Source: Gentiana macrophylla (taxonomy: Eukaryota > Streptophyta > Magnoliopsida > Gentianales > Gentianaceae). From it: DNA of 64,000 bases. Below the pieces are notes generated by a model. The model searched no databases and was not told the DNA's origin. It saw nothing but the letters and a program-made list of their open reading frames with translations. The stretch lies in contig CM047815.1 in assembly GCA_026214975.1 (NCBI GenBank), positions 84,712,800 through 84,776,799 of the forward strand. The letters are read 5' to 3'. This document shows, one piece after another, positions 33,505-45,700 of this stretch (within the stretch, counting starts at the first letter, position 1; each line of letters begins with the position of its first letter). Made by a program: the position numbers and the translations under genes.

Positions 33505-34790
33505 ATCCGAAGATCAAAATGCACCTTCATGCAAAAAAGTCAAACCAGTTTTACGTGAACCAATAAAAGCTACATAATAACAAAATTAAAATTTCCCAAA
33601 CTCGAATAAATGAATATTCACGCCGACTTAACCCTAACTAATACTAATAAAAAGAAATAAAAAAGGTTCGAATATTTTCATTTTCTTATCTTTTATCAAG
33701 TAAATTAACCGAATGATAAGTAAGATAAATGGGAGTTGGATCTCATTTTTATTTTTATATATCTTTTATGTATCATGATCGAATGAACATTCTCATTCCT
33801 TGTCTAATTTTTACAATATTTTATTTTCTAGTAGTTTTTGTGGCACCGTCTCAAATCATACGACTTTGTTTTACTTAACCAAAAATTCTCGAAGATCGAA
33901 ATGCACCTTGCACAAAAAGTCAAACCAGAGTTTCGATGTACCAATATAAACTACATAATAACACAATTAAAATTTCCAAACTCGAATCGAGAATTGAATG
34001 CTTCAAATAAAAACCCTAGTGATAAACACGTTGATGTTATAACACCGTACCAAATCATACGGCTTCGTTTTACCTAACCAAAAAAAAGGGGGGGGGGGGG
34101 GGAAGACAAAAAATTTTGTATAGCGACGACCAAAACATCGCTAAAGCCGGACGACCAAAACGTCAAACCAGAGTTTCAGTGTATCAATAGAAACTACGTA
34201 ATAACACGATTAAAATTTCCGAAACTCGAATCAGAGAATTGAATGCTTCAAATAAAAACCCTAGTGATAAACACGTTGATGTGATAACACCGTACCAAAT
34301 CATACGACTTCGTTTTACCTAACCAAAAAAAGGGAAAAGAAAAAAATTTTGGTATAGCGACGACCAAAACGTCGCTAAAAGGCGTACTACCAAAGATGCA
34401 AATTTAAATAGTATACTACTATATATTAAAATTTCTGAAACTCGAATCAGATAATTGAATGCTTCAAATAAAAACCCTAGTGATAAACACGTTGATGTGA
34501 TAACACCGTACCAAATCATACGACTTCGTTTTACCTAACCAAAAAAAAGGGAAAAGAAAAAAAATTTGGTATAACGACGACCAAAACGTCGCTAAAGCCG
34601 GACGACCAAAACGTCGCAAAAAGGCGTACTACCAAAGATGCAAATTTAAATAGTATACTACTATATATTAAAATTTCTGAAACTCGAATCAGATAATTGA
34701 ATGCTTCAAATAAAAACCCTAGTGATAAACACGTTGATGTGATAACACCGTACCAAATCATACGACTTCGTTTTACCTAACCCAAAAAAT
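33505..34790. repeat. Tandem array, about five units of 199-245 bp
   Basis: The word CACCGTACCAAATCATACG (first copy CACCGTCTC) starts at 33844, 34043, 34288, 34504 and 34746. A more diverged unit precedes it at 33505-33625. Units share AAACCCTAGTGATAAACACG and AACTCGAATCAGA, and several carry the self-complementary CGACGACCAAAACGTCG. The latest units are nearly identical. Two minus-strand frames of 66 and 76 codons repeat because the DNA repeats. The CGACG-type inverted words resemble CACTA subterminal motifs, but no ends were found. Confidence 0.85.
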
Positions 34791-34984
34791 TTTTTGGTAT
34801 AAACAGCTCTCAGAATTGAACCCAGGTTTATTGGATTTTAGATCCACACCCCAACCAGCACAACTACAACAAGTCATGTCTGAATGTCTGAATACAAAAT
34901 AATTATTGAATATACTTTTTGCAAAACATGTAATTTCGGGCCCTCGGGACGGTTGGGCCTTAAACCAATGTTTCTCCGCTTTAC

Positions 34985-35345
34985 ACATTGGGCGGCCCGA
35001 TAATAGATTTATGTCTCACACTTATATTGGGGTGAACATGACTTTAATTACCGATGGGAGACTTTACATTCTCCTCCTTATAAGGGGATCGACGCCTCGC
35101 CAGGATGGCTAAGATTGTCCGGTTAAATCCTATCATGGGATTCTGAGTGTGCTTTCACCGCTCTCACGATGTGACATTTAGTTCAGTATGATAGTCTGCT
35201 CGAATATCATTCAGAACGCCCTAGAACCCCCGGCCGATAGCGTTAAATGAGCGTAAATGGTGCAGTCGAATCTTGCTAGACCGTCCGTCACACGCCTGGT
35301 AAAAGGGGCTAACCCGAATGACACATTTATTTCTCACACTTATAT
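34985..35345. repeat. Dispersed repeat family, copy B
   Basis: This is collinear with 7545-7990. It shares TTTATGTCTCACACTTATAT, GACTTTACATTC, CTTATAAGGGGATCGACG, CTCGCCAG and ATTCAGAACGCC. It then carries GTTAAATGAG and a second TCTCACACTTATATGG at about 35333, giving the same internal direct-repeat layout. It is noncoding. Confidence 0.6.
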
Positions 35346-36102
35346 GGGGGTGGCGAGAATTTAATTTAATTTACCATGTGAGATTTTCTGAAAAATATAT
35401 CAAACAAGATCTTAAAAGAACGAAAAAAAAATTAAATTTCGATAAAAGAAATGTAATTTTTGGAGATATGGTTAGCTCGAATACGAAAGTACTCAGGATC
35501 GAGCTTGAATTCCATAACAATGCCAATTAAGTTTCGTGCTCAGAAAATTTGAAATTTATTTAACTTGATAAGTCTTATTCTTTACTCGGTTTTATATCGT
35601 GTACACCCATAATCAGAATGACATGAAGCTATGTATGTATTTTAAAATTTCACATGTGTGTGAGGCGAGGAGTGACGTGGAGCTATGTGTGTTAGTGTGA
35701 GAGGCGAGGCCCATGTGTCCATGTGGATGAGTCTATGACAGAAAAGAAAAAAAAAAAAAAAAAAAAGAAAAGAAAAAGAGTTGTTGTTGCGTATTATAAT
35801 TTTCTTGCGTCGATGTTAATGCACAAGATATTTATTAAATGTAAGCGATAGTATTTGTATTTCGTGTTGTCCTTTTCTCAAATTTTTTTTTTGAGAGACA
35901 TATTTCTTTTAATTATCTATATAAACTGATTAACATTATATTTTGTTATGTATAAAAATATAGTATGTATATAATTATATATATACCAGATATATACTAT
36001 TATCTTTAAGATAAGTACCTTACTTTAATGTTGAGAAATGTATATGCTTCTAAGCTAATTAAAAAGGCAGCCAGAATACAGCATTTGTTTCCCGCAATTT
36101 GC
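35346..36102. other. Upstream region of the glycosyltransferase gene
   Basis: AT-rich, with an A-run at about 35748-35766 and short duplicated GTGTGAGGCGAGG words at 35660-35710. No other gene was seen. It probably contains the promoter of the gene starting at 36205. Confidence 0.45.
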
Positions 36103-36109
36103 TATATAA
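36103..36109 (+). promoter_or_regulatory. Probable TATA box of the glycosyltransferase gene
   Basis: TATATAAA lies about 96-102 bp upstream of the ATG at 36205, in a plausible position for a plant promoter with a short 5' UTR. No experimental start is known from the sequence. Confidence 0.5.
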
Positions 36110-36204
36110 AATCTCCCCCTAATCCCGGACAGTACGTTTCAAAATAAAATTAAAAAAATCCAGAATATTTTTCGTTCAATATTTTTTCTGGGTTGAAATT
36201 TTTA

Positions 36205-39200
36205 ATGAAGAAAGAGAAAAATCAAATGCCATCTCTACATACATCTTCAAAGCTTTTCAATTTTCAAACATTTTTTCACAATTTAGTTGCATTTTTCTTA
36301 TTCTTTGGTTGTGGCCTAATCATTGGAATTACAGTTAGTTTTTACCTTAAAGATGCGGTTCCTTTTACGTTGCAACTCAAATTATTCCCAGTGCAAATAC
36401 ATCAAACACCCTCACCACCACCACCACCACCGTCGCCGCCACCATTGATCGCCACCCCTATCAGCCTATCTCCATCACCGCCACCTCCGGAGCCTTTGAT
36501 TGAGAACAAAACCACCACCACCACCACCACCACCACCGGACCAGGATTGGTGTTGGAGTCGGAAAGCATGCATAATATGACGGATGAGGAATTGCTATGG
36601 AGGGCTTCATTTGTTCCAAAAAAACATAATAGTAATAAAGTCCCATTTAATTATACAAAGAAGGTTGCGTTTATGTTTCTGGTTCGAGGAGAGCTGCCAT
36701 TGGCACCGTTGTGGGAAGCTTTTTTTAAAGGGAATGAAGGGCTTTACTCCATTTATGTTCATCCTCAACCTTCTTTTATTGGTGATTATCCTCCTGCAGG
36801 CTCTGTTTTTCATGGCCGAAGAGTTCCCAGCAAGGTAATTTATTTTTTCTTGGTGAAATTTGTGCTTCAGGGTTCTTCGCTATTGAATCATTTGGATTTT
36901 TTTTTTGTTTTATTTTTCAACTTCGAGACATTTTTTTTTTTTTTTTTACAGATATGACCTTCACCAATAAATTCGACTGTATTCGTTGAAAATTATCACT
37001 TCGAGATCAATCGGGGTGCATGGGAGAACATTAGGAACTAGTATCGAAAAGTTACTATATTAAAATTAAATTAGAGGTAAAAATTAGAGAAAAAATAATT
37101 AGTAAATGTTTTATTACTCCGTATTTGTTTATCAGATAAACTCGAAAAGTAAAATGATTTATATTGTAATAAAGTAATGAATATCACTTAAAATGTTTTT
37201 TAAAAAAATGTAGGTGCAATTTAAATGAATTCACTTTATCGCATCAAAATTATAGTCTAAATATATTAATTTTTCTAAACATAAAAAAGTGATCAATTAA
37301 TTCTCCGTGTCTTTATATTCACAAAATACTTAATAGTACTAGAATTTGAGATATGAGATAAATATAGTATTACACACAGGGTACTCATTTACTTCCTAAT
37401 GCCTATGTTCCTTGAAAGATCTCCAACCATGTACACTTATTCAAAGATTTATAATCGTATCATTATTATCAATTATAAACTTTTATTTATAAAAATTTCT
37501 CCACAATCATAAACCTATAGCATGCACCCACTTACATTTAAAAAAAACCATTACACATAAACATTTTTCTACTCCGCACAACCCTTATAAAAAAAAAACA
37601 ATATTTCAGATTTTGACAGTAATGAATCGGTGTAAATTCTCAATGCATTGTTTATTTGGCACACCTCCAATAGAAACAAAACCTTTACAAAAGGTTCAAG
37701 CCTTTTACCAAACTCTCCATTGGAGAAACTCTTATCATTAAAATGATGGAGTTGTATTTTTTTTTTTTTGCTTTTTAATTAAATGTTGTTCCATTTCTAA
37801 TGCAATATTTATTATTATTTTTTTCTCACGCTACCTTATTTATTATAAAGTGAGGGTTATTATTATTTTCTCACGCAACCCTTATTTATTACAAGATGAG
37901 AGTTAAAAAAAAAAAAAACTATAAATCACTTTAATAATATATGTGCTTTTGATAACTATTTTCATCTTACAATAAAATAAACTAACTTTTCTTAAAAAAC
38001 CGTCGAATTTCAATTGTCAAATGAAGTACTCCGTCAGACCCTTAATACAAGGCAGGTTTTTTAAAATTTTCCATATATTATATGACCTTCTCACATTCAG
38101 TCTAATATTAAATGAAATTTTCACATTAAACAATGCAATAGTTTAAATAACTCATTTATAAAGTCTCCTAAATTGTGTAATATCTAAAAACACTTATAAT
38201 ACGAAACTACTAAAAGCACCTATAATACGGTTTGTAAAGAAAAGAAGATTTGATGTACTAACAAACACTTACTTTTCAGAATTTATTTTGTTTTTATTTA
38301 TCTGTCATTTTACATTACCATACCAATTCCGCATTTATTATTATTTTCCTCCTTTACCATTCATTTCAATAACCCAAATTTTGATACAATTTTTCATGCG
38401 TAAGAAATGAAGTGTAATTTTGTTATTTTACACTATATTTCGGACAAATTAATCACTTTTTTAATCTGTTGAATTTTTCTTTTTCCGACCGATAATGAAA
38501 AACGGAGAGTATAAATTATAATACTCCACAAACAAATATGCATATACTTCTTTAAAAAAATTGCATATATATTAGTGATTCCCAAGATTTTTTTTTTCAA
38601 GTGTCGTATTTGAAAGTGAACAATTTGTTTTTTGTGTGTGTGTTTTTTTAATTTTATTTTTAGAAAACATAATCAGTTAAGCAGCCTCCCGTCAAAGCAG
38701 GCGTGGTCCAATTTCCCAACGCCACTTGCCGATGTTTCCTATGGAAAATAGCTAAGGCCAAATAAGCGTGCTTATATATAATTATTAGTTTTTAAGGTTA
38801 AAGGTTGTGATGAACGGTTTTAATTTAAAATGGTTAGAAATGTCACTTATTATATGTGTTACTATATTTTTATACATGTATTGCTACATATGTTATTATA
38901 GTTTGTTATTCTTAACTATTTTGTATTTTATCTTAATCTCCAAACCTCTGGCCTCCAGTTTTTAATTTGCGGATCTTAAATTGGTGTACCGGGCTTGGAT
39001 AAACAATTTTCTTTTTCCATTTAAATTGACAACTTCTTTTTCTTTTTTCTGACACAAGGGAAGCTTCTTTAAAAAAGTGTACTTCTTCAGAAACGATAGC
39101 ATAGTAAATTAGTAATACACATTTACCATGAATGAAAAGTATTTTTTTTAAGAACGTGGATTGTAGAATAAATCCCCAGTAGTTATATCTTTTTAAAAGA

Positions 39201-39664
39201 CTAATAATATATAAAATTTTATTTGTTTAGCAAACGCCAAAAAGTTGTTGGGTCTATTTCTTTGGTTGGCGGAACAATTAAATATTTGTAGAACTTAAAC
39301 AAATAATTTTTTTTTTTGTGGGTCAAATTGACATATTCTTTCATTTTTGTTATTTATTTTATTTTACCATCACATTTTTGCGTACGTTATTTGAGCTAGC
39401 TAGTATTCTTAACGTTTTAGCCACTTTCAATATTTATCCACCATTTAACTTAAATTTATCATTAAAAACACAATAAAAATGAAATTGAATGCTCTATATA
39501 ATTAATATGAAACTATTTAATTATAATATGAAAATTTTACATTGCATAGGGTATAAGATCAGAGTCCGTTGCCGACAAGGAGGGAAACACCTGTCCAGGG
39601 GGATCCGTCCCCAAGTATTTGTATTTTTCTAGCTACGTATACGTTAAGTCAATTAACAAACCGA

Positions 39665-39720
<56 letters not shown>

Positions 39721-42700
39721 CATTTGAAAAAAAATAAATAAAATAGAAACCCTCATAATACGGTGATTTTTTTATTTTATTTTTAATCCACTATTGTTTG
39801 TACGCAAAGTCTTCCATTGATTCTATTCCTTTCAGTTCCTCATAAAACAGTATTCGTTGCTTCATCCGACATATGTCACCTTCCCCACACAAATTCTTTA
39901 CTTGATACCTGAATTGTTTAATTTATTACTTCTATTTGATACCTGAATTTGTTTATTTTATCTCATGCCTTATAATTGATGTTTATATTATTATTACTAT
40001 TATATTATAGTCTAATAATATAAAACCATTAAAGATTAAATACAACGAACAATAATAAACTATTCACAATTCGAAATATTTTGAGTTGTCATATTTAGAA
40101 TATTTCGAAGATAACGTACAATTCGAAAGATTTTAATCAAAATACAACTTATTATATTGACACAATAGCAATTTAGTCTAATCTTTTAAACATCATTCTT
40201 TTATATATATTAAAGAAAATAAACGCGCAGATGTGTTGGTGTTGGTTACATTGATATATTTATATGAAATTTAACAACATAATTTAACGTTATACATTGT
40301 TAAGTACGTGTTTAACTCAAAATATAATAGTATAGTGTACAATGATAACCTTGTATGAGTTGATTGTTTCAATTGTGAAATAGACATCAACACAAACAGA
40401 ATCTAAACAACATAACTTTATAAACATGTCTATAGTTACAAAATAATATAAACAAGCTGAAGCATAAAAGAATGGATACTGAAAAAACCTCTGAACCGGA
40501 CAAATCTCCGGACATGTTTGAGGGCTGGATTTAAAGGCAATCTGAGACCTCCCACTAATTGTTCTTTGTAAATGGTCATAAAACCTTCAGAAGGTAATTT
40601 ATTGGCCTTCTCATCAGATGACGGGAGGCGAGTACTAAATATCTTTAGGTCGATATCCTAAGTCCATCAAATCTCCTTCATAGTAGCATCAACGGTAAGG
40701 GGGGATCGAATATCCTCCACACAAAGAAATACCAGCACAGCTGATCGGCCTTTTCTAAGTGTCAAATCTTACCGGCAGTGTACCAGATCAATTGTAGCCT
40801 AGAATTGTAGAGTCAAGGTCGTATCCCACAGGGATGCCAGTTAAGTACCAAAATCACTTGCTCGTTTGGTTCAAGCAACAGAGAGTAAAAGAGAAAAATT
40901 TATATAAAAGTGAGCAATGATGTCACTCCAGCACTCACCACCTAATTGCCACCAAATTAAAGAGAAAATAAAAGAAGTAAAATCTAAGGCTAGCCAAGAC
41001 AATTGTCATATTGATAGAGTAGTTCTTGTGGCCTTGCGTTAATTTAATGGTGCAAACTTCTAATCTTGTAGTCAAGCCCTTAAAACCGCGTGCTTTTCTA
41101 CAACTATGCTTACCCACAAGCCTACTTAGCGACCGACACCACGTCACCGGTTCAATTATAACTATCAAACAAGCGGATAAACATGATAAAGCTCTATGGT
41201 TGCGTAGACAAGCTACAAACCCCACTTGGAGACCGGCACCGTGTCATGGTTTGATTTTACCTATTGGTTTCCTTGCCCTTTTCCCACACCCTTCGCAACA
41301 TACATTTATAAAAGTTATCTCGTGTGTATGTTAGGCAATTAGTCTAACACAACTAGCAATGAGCATAAGCAAGGAAAATTAAATTCACAAGTGTAAATAA
41401 ATAATTATCCATTCTTACTAACCACAAGATTCCACAATATCACAAATCACATTTCTTGGGTTAGATTTCTACATCTTTATCCTCTCCAAATGGGTTTTAC
41501 ACCACCCAAGAAGACTAAAAATCCAAGTAGAAATCTTACTAAAACAAACACAAAAAGAGAGGAAATTAAAGAGCAATTAGCTAAATAAGAAATTACCCAT
41601 ATGTAAATCCACTTCTTTAACTTCATCTTCTCCAAGCATAAGTTGTCAATTTACACCTCAAGTATAGCTTGTCACAAACTACACTCATGGAAGAAGAATT
41701 AATCTTGGAATAAACTTCACAAGGTTTAATTTAATCTAACTAATATGCAATTTTTATTACATGATTTTGTGTTTGAGTGACCTCCCAAGGTCCTAAAATG
41801 GAGGAATGGTGGCTCTAAGGGTTTTGGGGAAGGGGAGAATGAGTTTACAGCTGCAAATTCGCGTTTTTATGGTGAAAAACGCGTAACGAGCCGAGCTGCC
41901 CGAAGTTCGGCTCGACAGATTGTTCGGTACTTGATTGTTTTCAGTAAATTGACCATAATTTTGCGTGTAGACCTCCGATTTGAGTGATTCAAGATGCGTT
42001 GGAAATCTTGTTTGAAGATCTACAACTCTTATGAAGATATCAAAACCGGAAGCTGTCTCTAAGATGGGTCAAAAGTAGATTTAAGTTAGCTGTGAGTAAG
42101 TATGCTCGAGACAATTGATCCGTAAGAACTCCATGGCTTCGGGTACACACTTCACACCGTACAAACGCGTCTTGTCAACATCAAAATCATCTCTCCCGAG
42201 GCTTGGTCAACCTAAAATCCCGCAATGACGCGCCAAAAATACCAAGCGTAAACCCGTCTACAAAAGATTGGTCCTAATGACCCAAAAATATTATTGAAAC
42301 TGCTTTATTTACTACTTACAACTTATTGCATCCTTATGAAAATATGCAAATTGATGCCCGAAGATGCAAAAATACTATTAAAAACATGAGAAAAGGGGCT
42401 AAAAACATAGTGAATGCATCATAAAATTGACTTACATCAACAGATTTTTAGTTGAGTTTGTACTTTTCTTTTGAGCGGGTTGAGTACTTTCAGTTGGACC
42501 CAAAACTTATGGAATTGAGGTACCTTAATCTTCAATAGAAGCCGTTGAGATGTCGGAGAGGATTTCAGTTTCATAAGAAAAAGTAAATTACTTTGTTGAT
42601 AGAGATTTGAATTTCAAAGGACAGCTGAAAAACGTATTCATGTCAGAGACCTTTGGATTCCCGCTTCTTAAGAAGTTCCACATCATCTCTATTCAGACCC

Positions 42701-45700
42701 AACATCTGACCTCCAACCTAGCTTAGGTCTGTGGGGCTTTACGTGAGTATGACCCAACGTCACACACTTGACACCTAATGGGCTACATAAGATCCTCTTA
42801 CCATATGGGACACATAAGTTCAACCTAATTTAGGCCTCATACTCTAGTTATCTTTGATGAAGATGTCTCAGTTTGATATGAAGTGTCTTACAACTCTCGT
42901 TCTAGCGATATGGTGCAGGATCACCTCGGTCATGAACTCTCAGCTCGGAGTAGGTCATCATCGCTAACTTCAGGTTTTTGAGATGACCGGTTAGGTCATT
43001 TAGCAGACCATAACTGCCACAATAATGCCTTCATGATTCCTACCCCATTATGCACGAACTGTAAACCGTCCCATGATTTTAGTCATGTCTCTAATCATGT
43101 GCTCCAAGGCATCTTCTCTAGAAAGGGGATCATATAAAACTGGTTCATTCCTCTCAAATTCGGAACTCTATTAATTCCTTGATCTCAAATCCTCTTGATA
43201 GGTAGGCAGTCAATCACATTGGCTCATATATGTTTCATCAAAAATCCACCACCAAGTAATTGGATTATCCTTATGAAGCTTATTTACCCGCATAATGATC
43301 CGATTACATCATTGAAAATTTCTAACATCATCGAGATACTATTGTGGATTTGAAGATAAACATAAAGGTTTTCTTCAAAAAAATATAAACATAAAAGTGT
43401 AAGAAGTCGAATATATGTAAAATAAAACAATAGCAATTTATAGAAATACAAAATTCTACTTTGGAACTCAATGCTTAATGATGCTGCTGTTGATATTGTG
43501 TTCTCTCATTCTTCATGTGCCATCCTCTTCCATAGCATAAATTGAGTCATTAATAAGTGTACAAATTTTGTATGCTTTCATTCTTCATTAAAAGAGTCAT
43601 CCTTTTTTTTTTTTTTTTTTTTATATAAAACTCATAAGAGTAAGTATGAATTTTTTTAATGAAAATAAATGAATAATGATAATGAAGGATTTTAACATTT
43701 ACGTACCAGAATATAAAACTTGTTTGTATACTATATTATTTTTTTGTACATTTGTGGGTGTCTAGTTGATCTTTGAGTTTGATCAACACCTTATTTGTTG
43801 ATATTGAAGTTCCCATGAAATTGCAACATATAGTTGTTTGTAAGAAAACACCGGTCGAGGCAAATAAACTCGATCTTACAAATGGTTTCGTTTGTCCTTG
43901 TCCTTTATTGATCGTTATTGCAAAGCAAAAACGTATAGAATATTACTTTATTGTAAAATGAAACGGGTATCCTTCGTTTTCTGCCGGTGAGAATGAAATA
44001 TGTAGGATTAAAACTTGATTTCCATAATGTTGGCCAACTGTGATTTTAGCATGAATCATGTTTCTTTTGAACCATTTTCATATCATTCTTGTACCATTGC
44101 ATAATCTTCCTACTAGATCTAAGTTCATTAACAACATTTTCGGTGAATATTTTTTCAACACTAATTTGTGAGGAGGCTATTTATTTGTTGTCAAAGTGTT
44201 GAGAAAATTTTCTTGATAATGATCATTAGTATTAGCCTTATCAAAGCTGTTGAAACAATATCCATCCCCTGGAAAGATTGATATCAATTTTTTATTCAAC
44301 TCATCAACATACACATAGTCGTGGCCAGTATTGCTCTTCTTGTAATGTATTCTGCTGAGAATGCTTTCTCATGTATAGATGGAAAAATAGAAATGATTAA
44401 ATTATTTTTGGAAACTTCATCATCGTTTTCATCATATTCATTGATAATTTCTTTTGGTAACTCTATGTCTCATTTAGTGTTTGTTGGTTCTTCTCCACAA
44501 CCCACCCTTAATGAATATTGACTGAAGTGTAGATCTCCTCTTGCTCTCATAGTTTTGGAAAGATATAATTTTTCCATCATTGGTTACAAATTTGACTTCA
44601 CCAAGCTTGCATGTATTGTTTGTAGTATCGTTCATTTGAAACATGAAGCACTTGTCAAAAATCACCTTCAAATACAATCATCTTTCTTCCAAATGCATTA
44701 GAATTTCTCTTGATGTCCTTTAAGTTTCTTTCAAATGTCTTAATTGCCCATTTCTTTGCCATTGCTGCTTCATCCTATATGATTAGACTTGCTTTTCGTG
44801 ATAATTCTGCATTTCCACTTGCATTGTATATATTTGTTTCATGCGCACTAATTGGAATTTTAAAACTTGAATCAACAGTTCGACCTCTGGCATAATTTCA
44901 GGTGCAACTCCCGATGTGACTGTTGCTATACCTATTTATTGTCTCGTTCTTAGATTTTCTAGTTTGTAGTTTCGTTCATTTGAAACAGGAAGCACTTGTC
45001 TAAAATCACCTTCAAATACAATCATCTTTCTTCCAAATGCATTAGAATTTCTCTTGATGTCCTTTAAGTTTCTGTCGAGTGTCTCAATTGCCCATTTCTT
45101 TGAAATTGGTGCTTCATCCGATATGATTAGACTTGCTTTTCGCGGTAATTCTGCATTTCCACTTGCATTGTATATATTTGTTTCATGCGCACTAATTGGA
45201 ATTTTAAAACGTGAATTAGCAGTTCGACCTCTGGCATAATTTCAAGTGAAACTCCCGATGTGGCTGTTGCTATACCTATTTATTGTCTCATTCTTAGATT
45301 TTCTACCAGAACCTTATATACATATGTTTTCTCTGTGCCACCAGGCCCATCAATAAAAAACTTAGCACTCTAGCCATTATGAATTTAATAGAGAAATTTT
45401 TGGAATATGCTTTGCTGTTAAGGATTAAGCATTTCATTTAAAATGTAATCTTCTTGGGAAATTTCTATAGACAATTCTTCAAGAATCTCTCTTGGTATAT
45501 TTTCTACAATGTTGTTACAGTCTTCTTGTATACTTGGCAAGTCGTAAGATGTCAAGTCTTTACCCATGCTTTTCAGAAAATAATTTAAGGATTCTAAAGT
45601 TTTGGCCACAATTGATTTGACTGACTTTGTACGATCTCGCATGAAATCTTCCGACACTGATTTCCAATATGTATCCTATCTTCCATATAGTTGTCGAATG

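Noticed and set aside
34319..34761. Two near-identical minus-strand frames of 66 and 76 codons
   Set aside because: They repeat because the DNA is a tandem array. There is no independent evidence of coding.
36193..36204. Upstream TTG start for the glycosyltransferase
   Set aside because: Plant translation would use the first ATG at 36205, which leaves a normal tail and signal anchor.
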